DNA of 64,000 nucleotides from Candidatus Zixiibacteriota bacterium (GTDB taxonomy: Bacteria > Zixibacteria > MSB-5A5 > UBA10806 > 4484-95): NCBI GenBank assembly GCA_024231855.1, contig JAAEQD010000062.1, positions 62,001 to 126,000 of the forward strand, read 5' to 3'. Positions within the stretch are counted from its first letter, which is position 1. Every line of letters starts with the position of its first letter. The position numbers and the translations under genes are program-made. Shown here piece after piece: positions 8,847 through 17,151 of this stretch. The notes under the pieces were generated by a model. That model was not told the origin of the DNA, ran no database searches, and worked only from the letters and a program-made list of their open reading frames with translations.

Positions 8847-10556
8847 TTATTCGGTATTTTCCAAAACCGGAAAACTAAGCTCAACCAGAGTCCCCTGGCC
8901 GGGTTCACTTTCCAGGTCGATACTGCCGCCAAGCGCTTCGACCATCAGCTTAACATAGCTCAAACCAAGCCCGAATCCCTTAACATCATGAATATTACCG
9001 GTAGGTACCCTGTAATACTTGTTGAATACCTGCTTTATAGCTTTCTCGTTAATTCCAACACCTCTATCCTGAATGCCGATTATAATTTGGTTTCCCGAAT
9101 TTGTCGTCATGATAGTTATAGTCGGCGCATCGGGAGAATATTTATTCGCGTTGTCAAGAAGGTTATGAATAATATTCGATAGATGCACGAAATCGGCTTT
9201 GATAGTATGGTTTCCGGCTTCGAGAACCGTAGTAATTTTACCGCCGCGATTTTCCACCTGAAGCGTGATATTTCGCACCGCCTGATTTATTAACTCATGC
9301 AGATCGATATCCGTGAGTTCAAGGTCGAAATCCCGCTCTTCCAGCACCGCCATTTGAAGGATTTTCTCAACCTGGTTTCGCATCCGAAGGTTTTCATCCT
9401 TAATCATTTGACTGTAGCGGGATACTTTATCCTGTCGCGATAGTATCTCAGGTTTGGCGATAGCCTCGCAGGCCAGTGATATCGAAGAAATCGGAGTTTT
9501 AAATTCATGAGTCATGTTGTTAATGAAATCCACCATAAACCGGCCAAACATCTTCTGCGATATGATGGTCTTGATTGTGTAAATGAAGCAAATTACTATA
9601 ACCAGCATAAATAAAATAGTGGCAAACAGCAAAGGCCTAATTTGCTTTATCATATATATATCGTGATCGGGGAAATACAGGCTCAATATATTTGGCGTCG
9701 CGAAAATGTCATGCGGAAAAAGGGATGCCTTGAATTCGGAATTCTCCAGTTCCTCGGAGTATCCTGAAGGCTCTTCGATGCGAAGAGAATCATCATCCAG
9801 CGATACGACGCCGTAAACGTAATCAAGATCGATCCCTGCATCACGCAGGTTTGCGGCGATGGAGGAATCAAGTGCTTCGCTGTCGATTCGACTTTCGATA
9901 GGCTCCCATTCTATCATTGTCAGGTTATTAATCACTTTGGCTACTAACTGTTGCTTGTCCGAATCGGTAATGTTGTGAGTGATAATACCGCCCTGGGTCG
10001 ATCCGCTAATATTGATTACTATATTGGCGCTATCGGTTTTATATCGATACGTATAAGCATTGTCACTGTCTTCATTATCTAATAGACCAACGCTGTATTC
10101 GCCCGGCGTTTTACAGGTATCGACTAACGTAGTCTTATTCCCGGCTTTCTGATCGAAGGCTTGAACCATAATATGCTGAGTGGTTGGAACGTTGAAATGA
10201 AGCGAGTCATTCGCGATCCAAACCGGCATCGATGAATCGCCGCAGTTGGTCATAGATAACATGTTATCTTCAAAAAAATTACTATCCCCTTCGAGCTGTA
10301 ATACTTCAACCCTGTATTTGTTGAGACTATCCCGGTCGGGAAACCGCTTTACCTCCCCAAGCGCGGTCGCCGCGGTCTCATCGGATTCCAATTGATGTAC
10401 AATCGAATTAATTGCGGCAAACACATTACGGCGAAACGCCTGTTCTTTCAATTCGACAGCGTATTTGAGCAAGTAGGTCTGAAGCACCACTAACCCGGCT
10501 AAAGAAATGACTATCAGGGCAATAATTACTCCCACCGATTTTTTCGATAGTTCCAT
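8847..10556 (-). CDS. Membrane sensor histidine kinase
   Basis: 569 residues from the ATG at 10556. One membrane segment (about 8-30), a large extracytoplasmic sensor region (about 31-305) with no domain I recognise, and a second membrane helix (about 306-330) are followed by the kinase core. The H-box is N-M-T-H350-E-F-K-T-P, then the N-box (H-N-L-L-D-N-A-N-K-Y-S), D-R-G-V-G-I and G-F-G-L-G-L. An ATG at 10613 is also in frame, but using it would put two TTAAC repeats and a good promoter inside the gene. The promoter at 10563-10591 places the transcript start at or beside the 10556 ATG, so the message may be leaderless; no Shine-Dalgarno site is visible there. Confidence 0.92.
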   Translation of the reverse strand: MELSKKSVGVIIALIVISLAGLVVLQTYLLKYAVELKEQAFRRNVFAAINSIVHQLESDETAATALGEVKRFPDRDSLNKYRVEVLQLEGDSNFFEDNMLSMTNCGDSSMPVWIANDSLHFNVPTTQHIMVQAFDQKAGNKTTLVDTCKTPGEYSVGLLDNEDSDNAYTYRYKTDSANIVINISGSTQGGIITHNITDSDKQQLVAKVINNLTMIEWEPIESRIDSEALDSSIAANLRDAGIDLDYVYGVVSLDDDSLRIEEPSGYSEELENSEFKASLFPHDIFATPNILSLYFPDHDIYMIKQIRPLLFATILFMLVIVICFIYTIKTIISQKMFGRFMVDFINNMTHEFKTPISSISLACEAIAKPEILSRQDKVSRYSQMIKDENLRMRNQVEKILQMAVLEERDFDLELTDIDLHELINQAVRNITLQVENRGGKITTVLEAGNHTIKADFVHLSNIIHNLLDNANKYSPDAPTITIMTTNSGNQIIIGIQDRGVGINEKAIKQVFNKYYRVPTGNIHDVKGFGLGLSYVKLMVEALGGSIDLESEPGQGTLVELSFPVLENTE

Positions 10557-10562
10557 GACTAT

Positions 10563-10591
10563 AATATACGAAGTTTCAGCACAATAGCCAA
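10563..10591 (-). promoter_or_regulatory. Promoter of the histidine kinase/response regulator genes, probably leaderless
   Basis: Minus strand: TTGGCT (10591-10586), 17-bp spacer, TATATT (10568-10563). Only six bases separate the -10 box from the ATG at 10556, so transcription would begin at the start codon. The TTAAC repeats begin five bases upstream of the -35 box. Confidence 0.55.
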
Positions 10592-10596
10592 CCCTC

Positions 10597-10631
10597 TTAA
10601 CACTTTTTAACATTCATTAACAATCATTAAC
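10597..10631. promoter_or_regulatory. Operator: four TTAAC repeats at exact 10-bp period
   Basis: TTAAC occurs at 10597, 10607, 10617 and 10627, each separated by five other bases (TTAAC-N5 four times). This is the layout of OmpR/CpxR-type operators, where CpxR uses GTAAA-N5-GTAAA. The repeats lie between the two-component genes and the divergent operon starting at 10706, so the regulator could control both. A weak -10-like TTAGAT lies 17 bp beyond the last repeat (10650-10655) on the plus strand. Confidence 0.75.
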
Positions 10632-10705
10632 TCAGCCGGCCGCAACAAATTAGATATCTTTCTCGTCAGAGAATAAAACCCTAAACTCTTCGAAAGGAGT
10701 ACCGA

Positions 10706-11524
10706 ATGAACAGGTTTTTTTGTTGGCTGATTATGGCAGTAGCCGTAAGCGCGATAGCGGGCAACGCCATCGCCGCCGATCCAGATGATCATCACGGCGG
10801 GATGAAAGTAATGACTTTTGAGAAAGGCTCTGTCCATTTCCTCAATGAACTTGGCGCGATGATCGTATCCGAGGACGGCCAACTTACCGTTCAGATGGTT
10901 AGCCCATCTGCCGACCGCGTAAAGCAATATCAGACCGTTGACCTGCGGGCTAATGATCGAATATTAATGCTCAACGGCAAAAAAATGACCTCAATTCAAG
11001 ATCTCGACGAGGGCTACCGGGTAATCGAAGTCGGTGAGGATGTGAAATTCGCTATAAAACGCGATGATATGATGATGATAACATCATTTCCCAAAGCCGA
11101 TCTAGGTGACCAGTCGGGTACCCATACTATGGTTATGCAGACAACCAGCGATTTACCGGTTTGTCAATCAGGCGATACTAAAACGACTACTAAAACAATT
11201 AGTTTTGGCGGAAACGCCGGTGAGATAATGCCCGTACTGGATGCCGGAATAATCCTAACCGAAGATGGTGACAAGGTGAAAATCATGGCTCTGTTGCCAA
11301 ACGCCGCCGAATTATTTAAGGATAATTCAGTGCGTGATGGCGATATCGTTTTATCGTTACAGGATAAAGACATCAGTTCGTCCGCGGAATTTTCGGATAT
11401 CTTCGATCAGATTTCAATTGGCGACAAAGTTGAATTACGGATCTCCCGAAGCGGTACTGAAATGGATATCTTGTTCGACAAACCCGAATCCCCGGCTAAC
11501 ATGAACATAAATATTGGAAATTGA
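10706..11524 (+). CDS. Periplasmic protein with two PDZ-like domains
   Basis: 272 residues with a signal peptide (about 1-21, ending I-A-G-N-A-I-A-A). Two regions have the PDZ pattern of a hydrophobic ligand-loop strand, then a D-R-I-L-M-L-N-G-K or D-G-D-I-V-L-S-L-Q segment: about 45-125 and 172-260. No protease domain is present, so this is a binding or scaffold protein, perhaps sensing misfolded or C-terminal peptides. An AAAGGAG ribosome-binding site precedes the ATG. It is the first gene of a five-gene operon divergent from the two-component system, and its stop codon overlaps the ribosome-binding site of the next gene. DegS/DegP-type PDZ stress sensing is an analogy only. Confidence 0.78.
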   Translation: MNRFFCWLIMAVAVSAIAGNAIAADPDDHHGGMKVMTFEKGSVHFLNELGAMIVSEDGQLTVQMVSPSADRVKQYQTVDLRANDRILMLNGKKMTSIQDLDEGYRVIEVGEDVKFAIKRDDMMMITSFPKADLGDQSGTHTMVMQTTSDLPVCQSGDTKTTTKTISFGGNAGEIMPVLDAGIILTEDGDKVKIMALLPNAAELFKDNSVRDGDIVLSLQDKDISSSAEFSDIFDQISIGDKVELRISRSGTEMDILFDKPESPANMNINIGN

Positions 11525-11534
11525 GGAATTTATA

Positions 11535-13040
11535 ATGCGTTCAATAAGCAATGGCCGTCTTTGTTCGATCATACTAATACTAGTATTTATCGCTCCCGCA
11601 ATCTATGGCCAGGTCGGCTCAAATTTCAACCAGCGGGATGACACCTATAAATTACTCGGTCTGAAACGATCCAAGGAAACTTATGAGACGGCCCGCGCCG
11701 AATACGAACGACAAAAAGAATTATTCGATAAGAAACTGATTTCGAACGCCGAACTGGATCGGGCAAAAGATATTCTCTCCGGCGCTGAGGTTAACTATCA
11801 ACAATCATTACTGGCCGTTTTGTTCGAGAAACAGTATGTAACGATAACCGAAGCTGTTAAATATCACGCGAAAGACGGCTCCCGGCATGTCCGGCTCACC
11901 CTGGCCAACGCTTCCGGCGGCACGGCCGAGTTCCGCAAGCTTCTTAATATCGATGATAAGCTATTTCGTTCACTTCAGCCGGATATCATAAATAACATAT
12001 ATGTCTCGCTTCTCAATGATAGCGAAACTATCATCAGCCAACCCTATGAATCGAAAATAGATCAGCTTCAATTCGGTAAGCCGATGCAGGTCGATTTCAG
12101 ACTACTTGAAGACCTCGATGTCGTCACCGTATTTCTAATTTACTCCAACGGCAGCCAACGAAGTATGAAAATATTTCTTCAGAAAGACGCGACAGTCAAT
12201 AAAGTCGCGGTCCAATCAGAACAATTCTCTCAAGAGATTGAACTTGGGAAAAGCGCTACTTTCGATCTTTCGCTGGAGCTTTTCAGCGGCGTAAATAAAA
12301 CCTACAGCCTGGTTGTGGTTAACCTGCCTCAGCAAATTGGCAGATTTTTTAAAGATCCTGCCGGTCAAGCCCGGCTCAGCCAGGTGAAATTTACCGAAAG
12401 TTCGCGCACCAAGAAAGCCGATCTGGAGGTTTCCCTGCCGAGTCGTTTGATGGAAGATGTAATATTCGATATGCCGATACCATTCTTCGTTGTGGTTTTA
12501 CCCCGGGAACAACTGGAAGATTTACCCGATATGCAAAGTAAGCAGTGGACCGAAGATGAACTTGACGCGCTGGGCGCGGGCTACGTGAAATTGGAGATGC
12601 TTCCCCGCGGTAAAGGCCGGCTTCTGGTTAGAGCGCCTCAATTATACCAGTCGATCAAATCGGATGAAAGCGCCGATGTATCGATCGAGTTGGTCAATGA
12701 AGGAAGTCGCCGGCTTGACAATATCGAAATTAAGGTGGATCTGCCGCTCAACTGGTCCAAAACCATAACCCCATCGATTATTCCATCGCTTGCCACCGGC
12801 GAGGAGACGCGCGTCGATCTTGTCTTTACGCCTCCGGATGGTATCGCTGTAGGTAAATATGATTTAAGAATACGAACCGATGGCATGTCGGATAATCAGC
12901 CGGCTAACGGCGAAGATAAAACCTTAACAATCGAAATTCAGGCCTCGGCGAATATCGCCGGAACCACGTTGGTGGTCCTGCTGATTATCGTACTTGTTGG
13001 GGGAATAGTTGTTTTCGGGATTCGTTTGTCAAGAAAATAA
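11535..13040 (+). CDS. NEW3-domain exported membrane-anchored protein with coiled-coil hairpin
   Basis: 501 residues from the ATG at 11535, which has GAGGA upstream. A signal peptide (1-26) is followed by a helical stretch (about 38-95) resembling an HlyD/TolC-type hairpin (Y-E-T-A-R-A-E-Y-E-R-Q-K-E-L-F). Several beta-sandwich regions follow, then a NEW3-like Ig fold (about 370-465: V-N-E-G-S-R-R-L-D-N-I-E-I-K-V-D-L-P-L-N-W) and a C-terminal membrane helix (about 473-495) ending in R-L-S-R-K. Most of it should face the periplasm. NEW3 proteins next to ABC-2 transporters are known in other phyla, where the role is unclear. Here it could hold the transporter or its substrate at the membrane surface. 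Confidence 0.75.
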   Translation: MRSISNGRLCSIILILVFIAPAIYGQVGSNFNQRDDTYKLLGLKRSKETYETARAEYERQKELFDKKLISNAELDRAKDILSGAEVNYQQSLLAVLFEKQYVTITEAVKYHAKDGSRHVRLTLANASGGTAEFRKLLNIDDKLFRSLQPDIINNIYVSLLNDSETIISQPYESKIDQLQFGKPMQVDFRLLEDLDVVTVFLIYSNGSQRSMKIFLQKDATVNKVAVQSEQFSQEIELGKSATFDLSLELFSGVNKTYSLVVVNLPQQIGRFFKDPAGQARLSQVKFTESSRTKKADLEVSLPSRLMEDVIFDMPIPFFVVVLPREQLEDLPDMQSKQWTEDELDALGAGYVKLEMLPRGKGRLLVRAPQLYQSIKSDESADVSIELVNEGSRRLDNIEIKVDLPLNWSKTITPSIIPSLATGEETRVDLVFTPPDGIAVGKYDLRIRTDGMSDNQPANGEDKTLTIEIQASANIAGTTLVVLLIIVLVGGIVVFGIRLSRK

Positions 13041-13070
13041 GAATGATAATACAGCAAATAGAGGTGAAAT

Positions 13071-13844
13071 ATGAATAATGAATCGATATCAGACAGCTAT
13101 CCAAGGCTGGAGGCAAGAAATCTATCTAAAAGATACGAGGACGGTGTCCTGGCGGTGGATAATATTTCCTTCGCCGTGCAGCCGGGAGAGATCTTTGCCA
13201 TGCTCGGTGGAAACGGCGCGGGCAAAACAACAACTATCAACCTGTTTTTAAATTTCATTGAGCCAACCGACGGTGAAGTTTTTATCAACAAAATCCCCGC
13301 TCATAAAGAGCCGCTGGAGGCCAAACAACATATCGCGTTCGTATCGGAAAACGTTATGCTTTATGAAAATTTTACGGCTATCCAGAATCTCGATTTCTTC
13401 GCCCGTATAGGCGGTAGAAAAAATTGTAAGAAAAGCGATTACCGGGATGTTCTCCTTCGGGTTGGTCTCAGTGAAAGCGATCATAACAAGCAGTTGAAAA
13501 GCTTCTCCAAAGGCATGCGTCAGAAATGCGGCATCGCTATCGCGATCATTAAGAACGCCTCTGCGATTCTGCTCGATGAGCCGACATCTGGCCTTGATCC
13601 CCAAGCCGGCCACGAGTTTATCCGGCTTTTGGATTCGCTGCGTGATGAGGGCAAGGCTATATTGATGTCTACCCATGATATTTTCAGGGCCAAAGAGATC
13701 GCCGACACAATTGCCATAATGCATAACGGCTGTATTATCATGCGAAAAAAAGCCGCCGAACTCGCGGGCAAAGACCTCGAGGATGTTTATCTGCATTATA
13801 TGGCCGGCCATAATGGAGAATCTGAAAACCGTATTGGAGCATAA
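13071..13844 (+). CDS. ABC transporter ATP-binding protein (ABC-2 type)
   Basis: 257 residues. Walker A GGNGAGKTT (about 46-54), signature F-S-K-G-M-R-Q-K (about 143-150), Walker B A-I-L-L-D-E-P-T-S-G-L-D (about 164-175) and the switch S-T-H-D are all present. The family is the CcmA/NatA-like group paired with ABC-2 permeases. AGAGGTG precedes the ATG. Its stop at 13842-13844 is one base before the ATG of the first permease, whose ribosome-binding site lies inside this gene, so translation is coupled. It powers the two following permeases; the substrate is unknown. Confidence 0.93.
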   Translation: MNNESISDSYPRLEARNLSKRYEDGVLAVDNISFAVQPGEIFAMLGGNGAGKTTTINLFLNFIEPTDGEVFINKIPAHKEPLEAKQHIAFVSENVMLYENFTAIQNLDFFARIGGRKNCKKSDYRDVLLRVGLSESDHNKQLKSFSKGMRQKCGIAIAIIKNASAILLDEPTSGLDPQAGHEFIRLLDSLRDEGKAILMSTHDIFRAKEIADTIAIMHNGCIIMRKKAAELAGKDLEDVYLHYMAGHNGESENRIGA

Positions 13845-13845
13845 C

Positions 13846-15261
13846 ATGTTGAATGTTATTATAGAAAAGGAAATTCGGGAGATTATCGGTTCATTGAAAT
13901 TCGCGATAACCTTCGGCGCCTGCGCGGTATTGATTATCCTGTCGTTTTATATGGGCGCCAAAAACTATGAGATAAGCAGAACCCAATATGAAGCGGCGAA
14001 AACCGAAAATCTAAGGCAATTGGAGGGCTTAACCGACTGGTTTGATATTGAACAGCACAGAATATTCCTTCAGCCTAAGCCGCTGGCCTCCCTGGTTACC
14101 GGCGTATCGAATGATATCGGCAGAACAATCGAGGTTACCGGCCGAGGTGAACTCACGGCCAATGACAGCCGGTTCAATGATGATCTTATCTACGCCGTAT
14201 TTCGCTTTTTAGACCTGGATTTCATTTTCGGATTTATACTCTCTCTGTTCGCGATTTTACTGGGTTATAATTCAATTAGCGGGGAAAAGGAGCAAGGGAC
14301 ATTGAGACTCACATTCGCCGGAGCCGTGCCCCGATATAAATTCATTCTCGGCAAGCTGATTGGGTCGATCGTCGCCCTGGTTTTACCGCTATTGATAGCG
14401 ATATCACTCGGTTACCTATTATTGATAATATTGGGCATTCCGATGGGGACAGAGGACTGGCTGCGCCTTTCCCTTATAATCGTAACCGGGCTGTTATATG
14501 CCGGTGTTTTTCTTACGCTATCGGTATTTATATCATCTCTGACCCGGAGATCATCCCATACATTTCTGCTATTATTGGTGGTCTGGATATTTGGAATCCT
14601 TATCGTGCCTCGCGCTTCAGTTCTGTTGGCCGGTCGGGCCGTGGATGTGCCCAGCGTGGATGAAATATCATCTCAGAAAAACCGATACAGTTCGCAGCTC
14701 TGGCAGGAAGACAAGACAAAGATGACGGGGTTCAAGCCTGACAACTCGGATGATCCCGAAAAAATGGTGGAAGAATTCAATCGATTTATGGAAAAGCTCG
14801 CCGATGACCGCGAGCAAAAAATGATGGAATTCAGCAGTCGCTTAAATGAAGACAGGTTTAACAGACAGACTAAGCAACAAAACCTGGTTTTCACGCTGGC
14901 CAGAATTTCCCCGGCGACTTCGATGAAACTGGCCGCCACATCCCTGGCCGGAACATCCCTTGATTTAAAAAATCATTATCAGGAGGAAGCCATGGCCTAC
15001 CAACAGGCGTATGGGAAATTTATCAAGGAGAAAACCGGCATAAATACCGGAGGCAGGATGATAATGGTTAAAATGACTATGGATGACGGCGAGCAGCCTG
15101 ATCCTATAAATCCTTACGACCTGCCGAAATTCGATTACAAACCGATACCGCTGTCGGAGTCCGTTGAGTCCTCCATAATCGATATGGGAATTTTGATTTT
15201 ATATAATCTTATGTTTTTTGCCGGGGCTATCCTGGCATTTGGCCGGTACGATGTCAGATAA
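13846..15261 (+). CDS. ABC-2 type transporter permease (first of a paralogous pair)
   Basis: 471 residues from the ATG at 13846 (GGAG seven bases upstream). An upstream in-frame start at 13783 lies deep inside the ATPase gene and is not preferred. An N-terminal amphipathic start (L-N-V-I-I-E-K-E-I-R-E-I) and first membrane helix (about 17-36) precede a periplasmic domain (about 40-120). A five-helix block (about 125-265) carries the S-G-E-K-E-Q-G-T-L-R-L coupling motif. A second large soluble loop (about 270-435) is charged and predicted helical, and a last helix ends the protein. The same layout recurs in the next gene, so the two probably form a heterodimeric channel. Confidence 0.88.
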   Translation: MLNVIIEKEIREIIGSLKFAITFGACAVLIILSFYMGAKNYEISRTQYEAAKTENLRQLEGLTDWFDIEQHRIFLQPKPLASLVTGVSNDIGRTIEVTGRGELTANDSRFNDDLIYAVFRFLDLDFIFGFILSLFAILLGYNSISGEKEQGTLRLTFAGAVPRYKFILGKLIGSIVALVLPLLIAISLGYLLLIILGIPMGTEDWLRLSLIIVTGLLYAGVFLTLSVFISSLTRRSSHTFLLLLVVWIFGILIVPRASVLLAGRAVDVPSVDEISSQKNRYSSQLWQEDKTKMTGFKPDNSDDPEKMVEEFNRFMEKLADDREQKMMEFSSRLNEDRFNRQTKQQNLVFTLARISPATSMKLAATSLAGTSLDLKNHYQEEAMAYQQAYGKFIKEKTGINTGGRMIMVKMTMDDGEQPDPINPYDLPKFDYKPIPLSESVESSIIDMGILILYNLMFFAGAILAFGRYDVR

Positions 15262-15285
15262 CTTCAAAAAACAGGAGAAATTAGT

Positions 15286-16746
15286 ATGCTGTCAGTTTTA
15301 ATAGTTAAAGAGTTAAAAGGGATGATATCAAGTCCCAGATTTGTCGCCACATTTGCCATCTGCTCGATCCTTATGCTATTAAGCGTATACATTGGGATCA
15401 ATGAATACCACGAGTCTGTCAAGCAGTACCAAACCACTCAGCAGCTTATCGATCAACAACTTCGTGAGGAATCCAACTGGTCGCATCTGAACGGTGTCGC
15501 TCAAAGAGAACCAAATCCTCTGCAAATATTTGCCGGAGGAATAAATTACGATCTCGGGCGGATGTCGGCTATAAGCGGCGATGAATCAGTAAATTTAAAA
15601 AAGCCGCATTATTCGGATAATCCGGTGTATGCCGTCTTTCGAATAATCGATTTTACCTTTATCGCGAAATTCATTCTAACATTATTCGCGATCCTGTTTA
15701 CTTATAACGCGGTAAACGGCGAGCGCGAACGGGGTACGCTTCAGCTTCTGTTTTCCAACTCTATTCCCAGGGCTAAATATCTGATCGCCAAATGCGCGGG
15801 TTCATGGCTTGGGCTGGTTGTACCGCTGTCTATACCCGTGCTATTATGCCTGCTTATGATTATGGCGTTTAAAGTTCCGCTTTCTCTATCGCATTGGGGA
15901 CAGATTATAATGATAATCTTATCTTCCCTGCTTTTGTTTACATTCTTTATCGTCCTTGGAGTTCTCATTTCCACGCTCACCAGGCGTTCCAACATTTCGT
16001 TTTTGATATCACTGGTAGTCTGGGTAGTATTGGTGTTGATAATCCCGAGAGCCGGCGTATTGGCCGCGGGACAGCTTGTAGAGGTTCCCAGAGTCGCCGA
16101 GATCGAGGGACAGAGAGACGCTTTTGCCAAAGATAAATGGGGTCAATACCATATTGATATGGAAGAACGCTGGAAAGAACGCGGTGGTGGGACAAGCTGC
16201 GGTGGAGGTGACCCTCATGAAGATGAGGAAGTCTGGGGCTGGATTCAGGAGGAGGATGCAGCCAGAAAGCAAGTCGAAAAAGAAATCGAATCATTCGATA
16301 TGAAACTTCGCGAAGACCTCCGTCGCCGCAAAGCGGCTCGTATTCGGTTGGCCGGCACGCTGGCCCGATTTTCACCGGCTTCGGCCTATCAACTAACAAC
16401 AATGGCCCTGGCTGAAACCGATATCTTCCTTAAATCCCGATATGAGGACTCAATGAATTCGTACCGGACTCAATTCGTCGACTATGTGGATCAACAGGCT
16501 GCCAATTCAGGTCCCGGTGGGGGACATATCATGATCAGTATGTCATCGGAGGACGGTTTTTCGATGACGTCCGGCGCCGATGCCGGGGCGCTGGATATCA
16601 GCGGCCTGCCGCAATATATAGTGCCAGTTTCCAATTTCGCCGAAATAGTTGCCCAAACAGTAATCGATTTTGGGCTGCTGTGCCTTTATATTATGATGGC
16701 TTTCGCTGGCGCATTCATCTCGTTTCTCAGATATGATATAAGATGA
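15286..16746 (+). CDS. ABC-2 type transporter permease (second of a paralogous pair)
   Basis: 486 residues, preceded by CAGGAG. It has the same architecture as the previous gene: N-terminal helix, about 85-residue periplasmic insert, helix bundle with N-G-E-R-E-R-G-T-L-Q-L, second soluble insert, terminal helix, and the closing pattern F-A-G-A-x-x-x-F-x-R-Y-D-x-R shared by both. The second insert contains a glycine/cysteine patch (E-R-G-G-G-T-S-C-G-G-G-D) not seen in the partner. It is the last gene of the operon. The two permeases probably arose by tandem duplication, now strongly diverged. Confidence 0.88.
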   Translation: MLSVLIVKELKGMISSPRFVATFAICSILMLLSVYIGINEYHESVKQYQTTQQLIDQQLREESNWSHLNGVAQREPNPLQIFAGGINYDLGRMSAISGDESVNLKKPHYSDNPVYAVFRIIDFTFIAKFILTLFAILFTYNAVNGERERGTLQLLFSNSIPRAKYLIAKCAGSWLGLVVPLSIPVLLCLLMIMAFKVPLSLSHWGQIIMIILSSLLLFTFFIVLGVLISTLTRRSNISFLISLVVWVVLVLIIPRAGVLAAGQLVEVPRVAEIEGQRDAFAKDKWGQYHIDMEERWKERGGGTSCGGGDPHEDEEVWGWIQEEDAARKQVEKEIESFDMKLREDLRRRKAARIRLAGTLARFSPASAYQLTTMALAETDIFLKSRYEDSMNSYRTQFVDYVDQQAANSGPGGGHIMISMSSEDGFSMTSGADAGALDISGLPQYIVPVSNFAEIVAQTVIDFGLLCLYIMMAFAGAFISFLRYDIR

Positions 16747-17151
16747 AATGTGGTGTAATTCATAGATTCTGACTAAATGATCGCGTTCGAGGAGAAACGC
16801 CTGAAAATTATAATATAGCGTCGGCATCACATCATGTTTCGTTTTCGTCAAATGAATTTATGACAAGCTGATAATAACAGCATTAATCCATACTATATGG
16901 GATTCGCCCCATAATTGCCTACCAATAAATCTGTCTATAGTCAATATAGATACTGGCTGCATTTTACTAATTAATTGAATTATAATAAATTACAGCTACT
17001 GTAACAAAATTGAACAGGACTCCTGAATCCCGGCATAAAGATTGTCACTTGTATTCACAGAAATTACTAAAAGTTCAGCCAAAGCGAGGAGAATCGTGAT
17101 TAGCGCAATTAATACAGAATTAACCGAAAGCCGCCTTCCGGAGGATTATTG
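16747..17151. other. Intergenic region, about 400 bp, nothing coding
   Basis: AT-rich spacer between the ABC operon and the TPR kinase gene. No open frame with a ribosome-binding site, no hairpin followed by a T-run and no convincing promoter was found. A GGAGG at 17140-17144 serves the ATG at 17152. Confidence 0.6.

Noticed and set aside
10557..10613. Upstream ATG of the histidine kinase at 10613
   Set aside because: It would place the promoter and two of the four TTAAC repeats inside the gene, and the added residues precede a normal signal-anchor start.
13783..13845. Early start of the first ABC-2 permease
   Set aside because: It overlaps the ATPase gene by 62 bases, while the ATG at 13846 has a ribosome-binding site and gives a start matching the paralogous permease.
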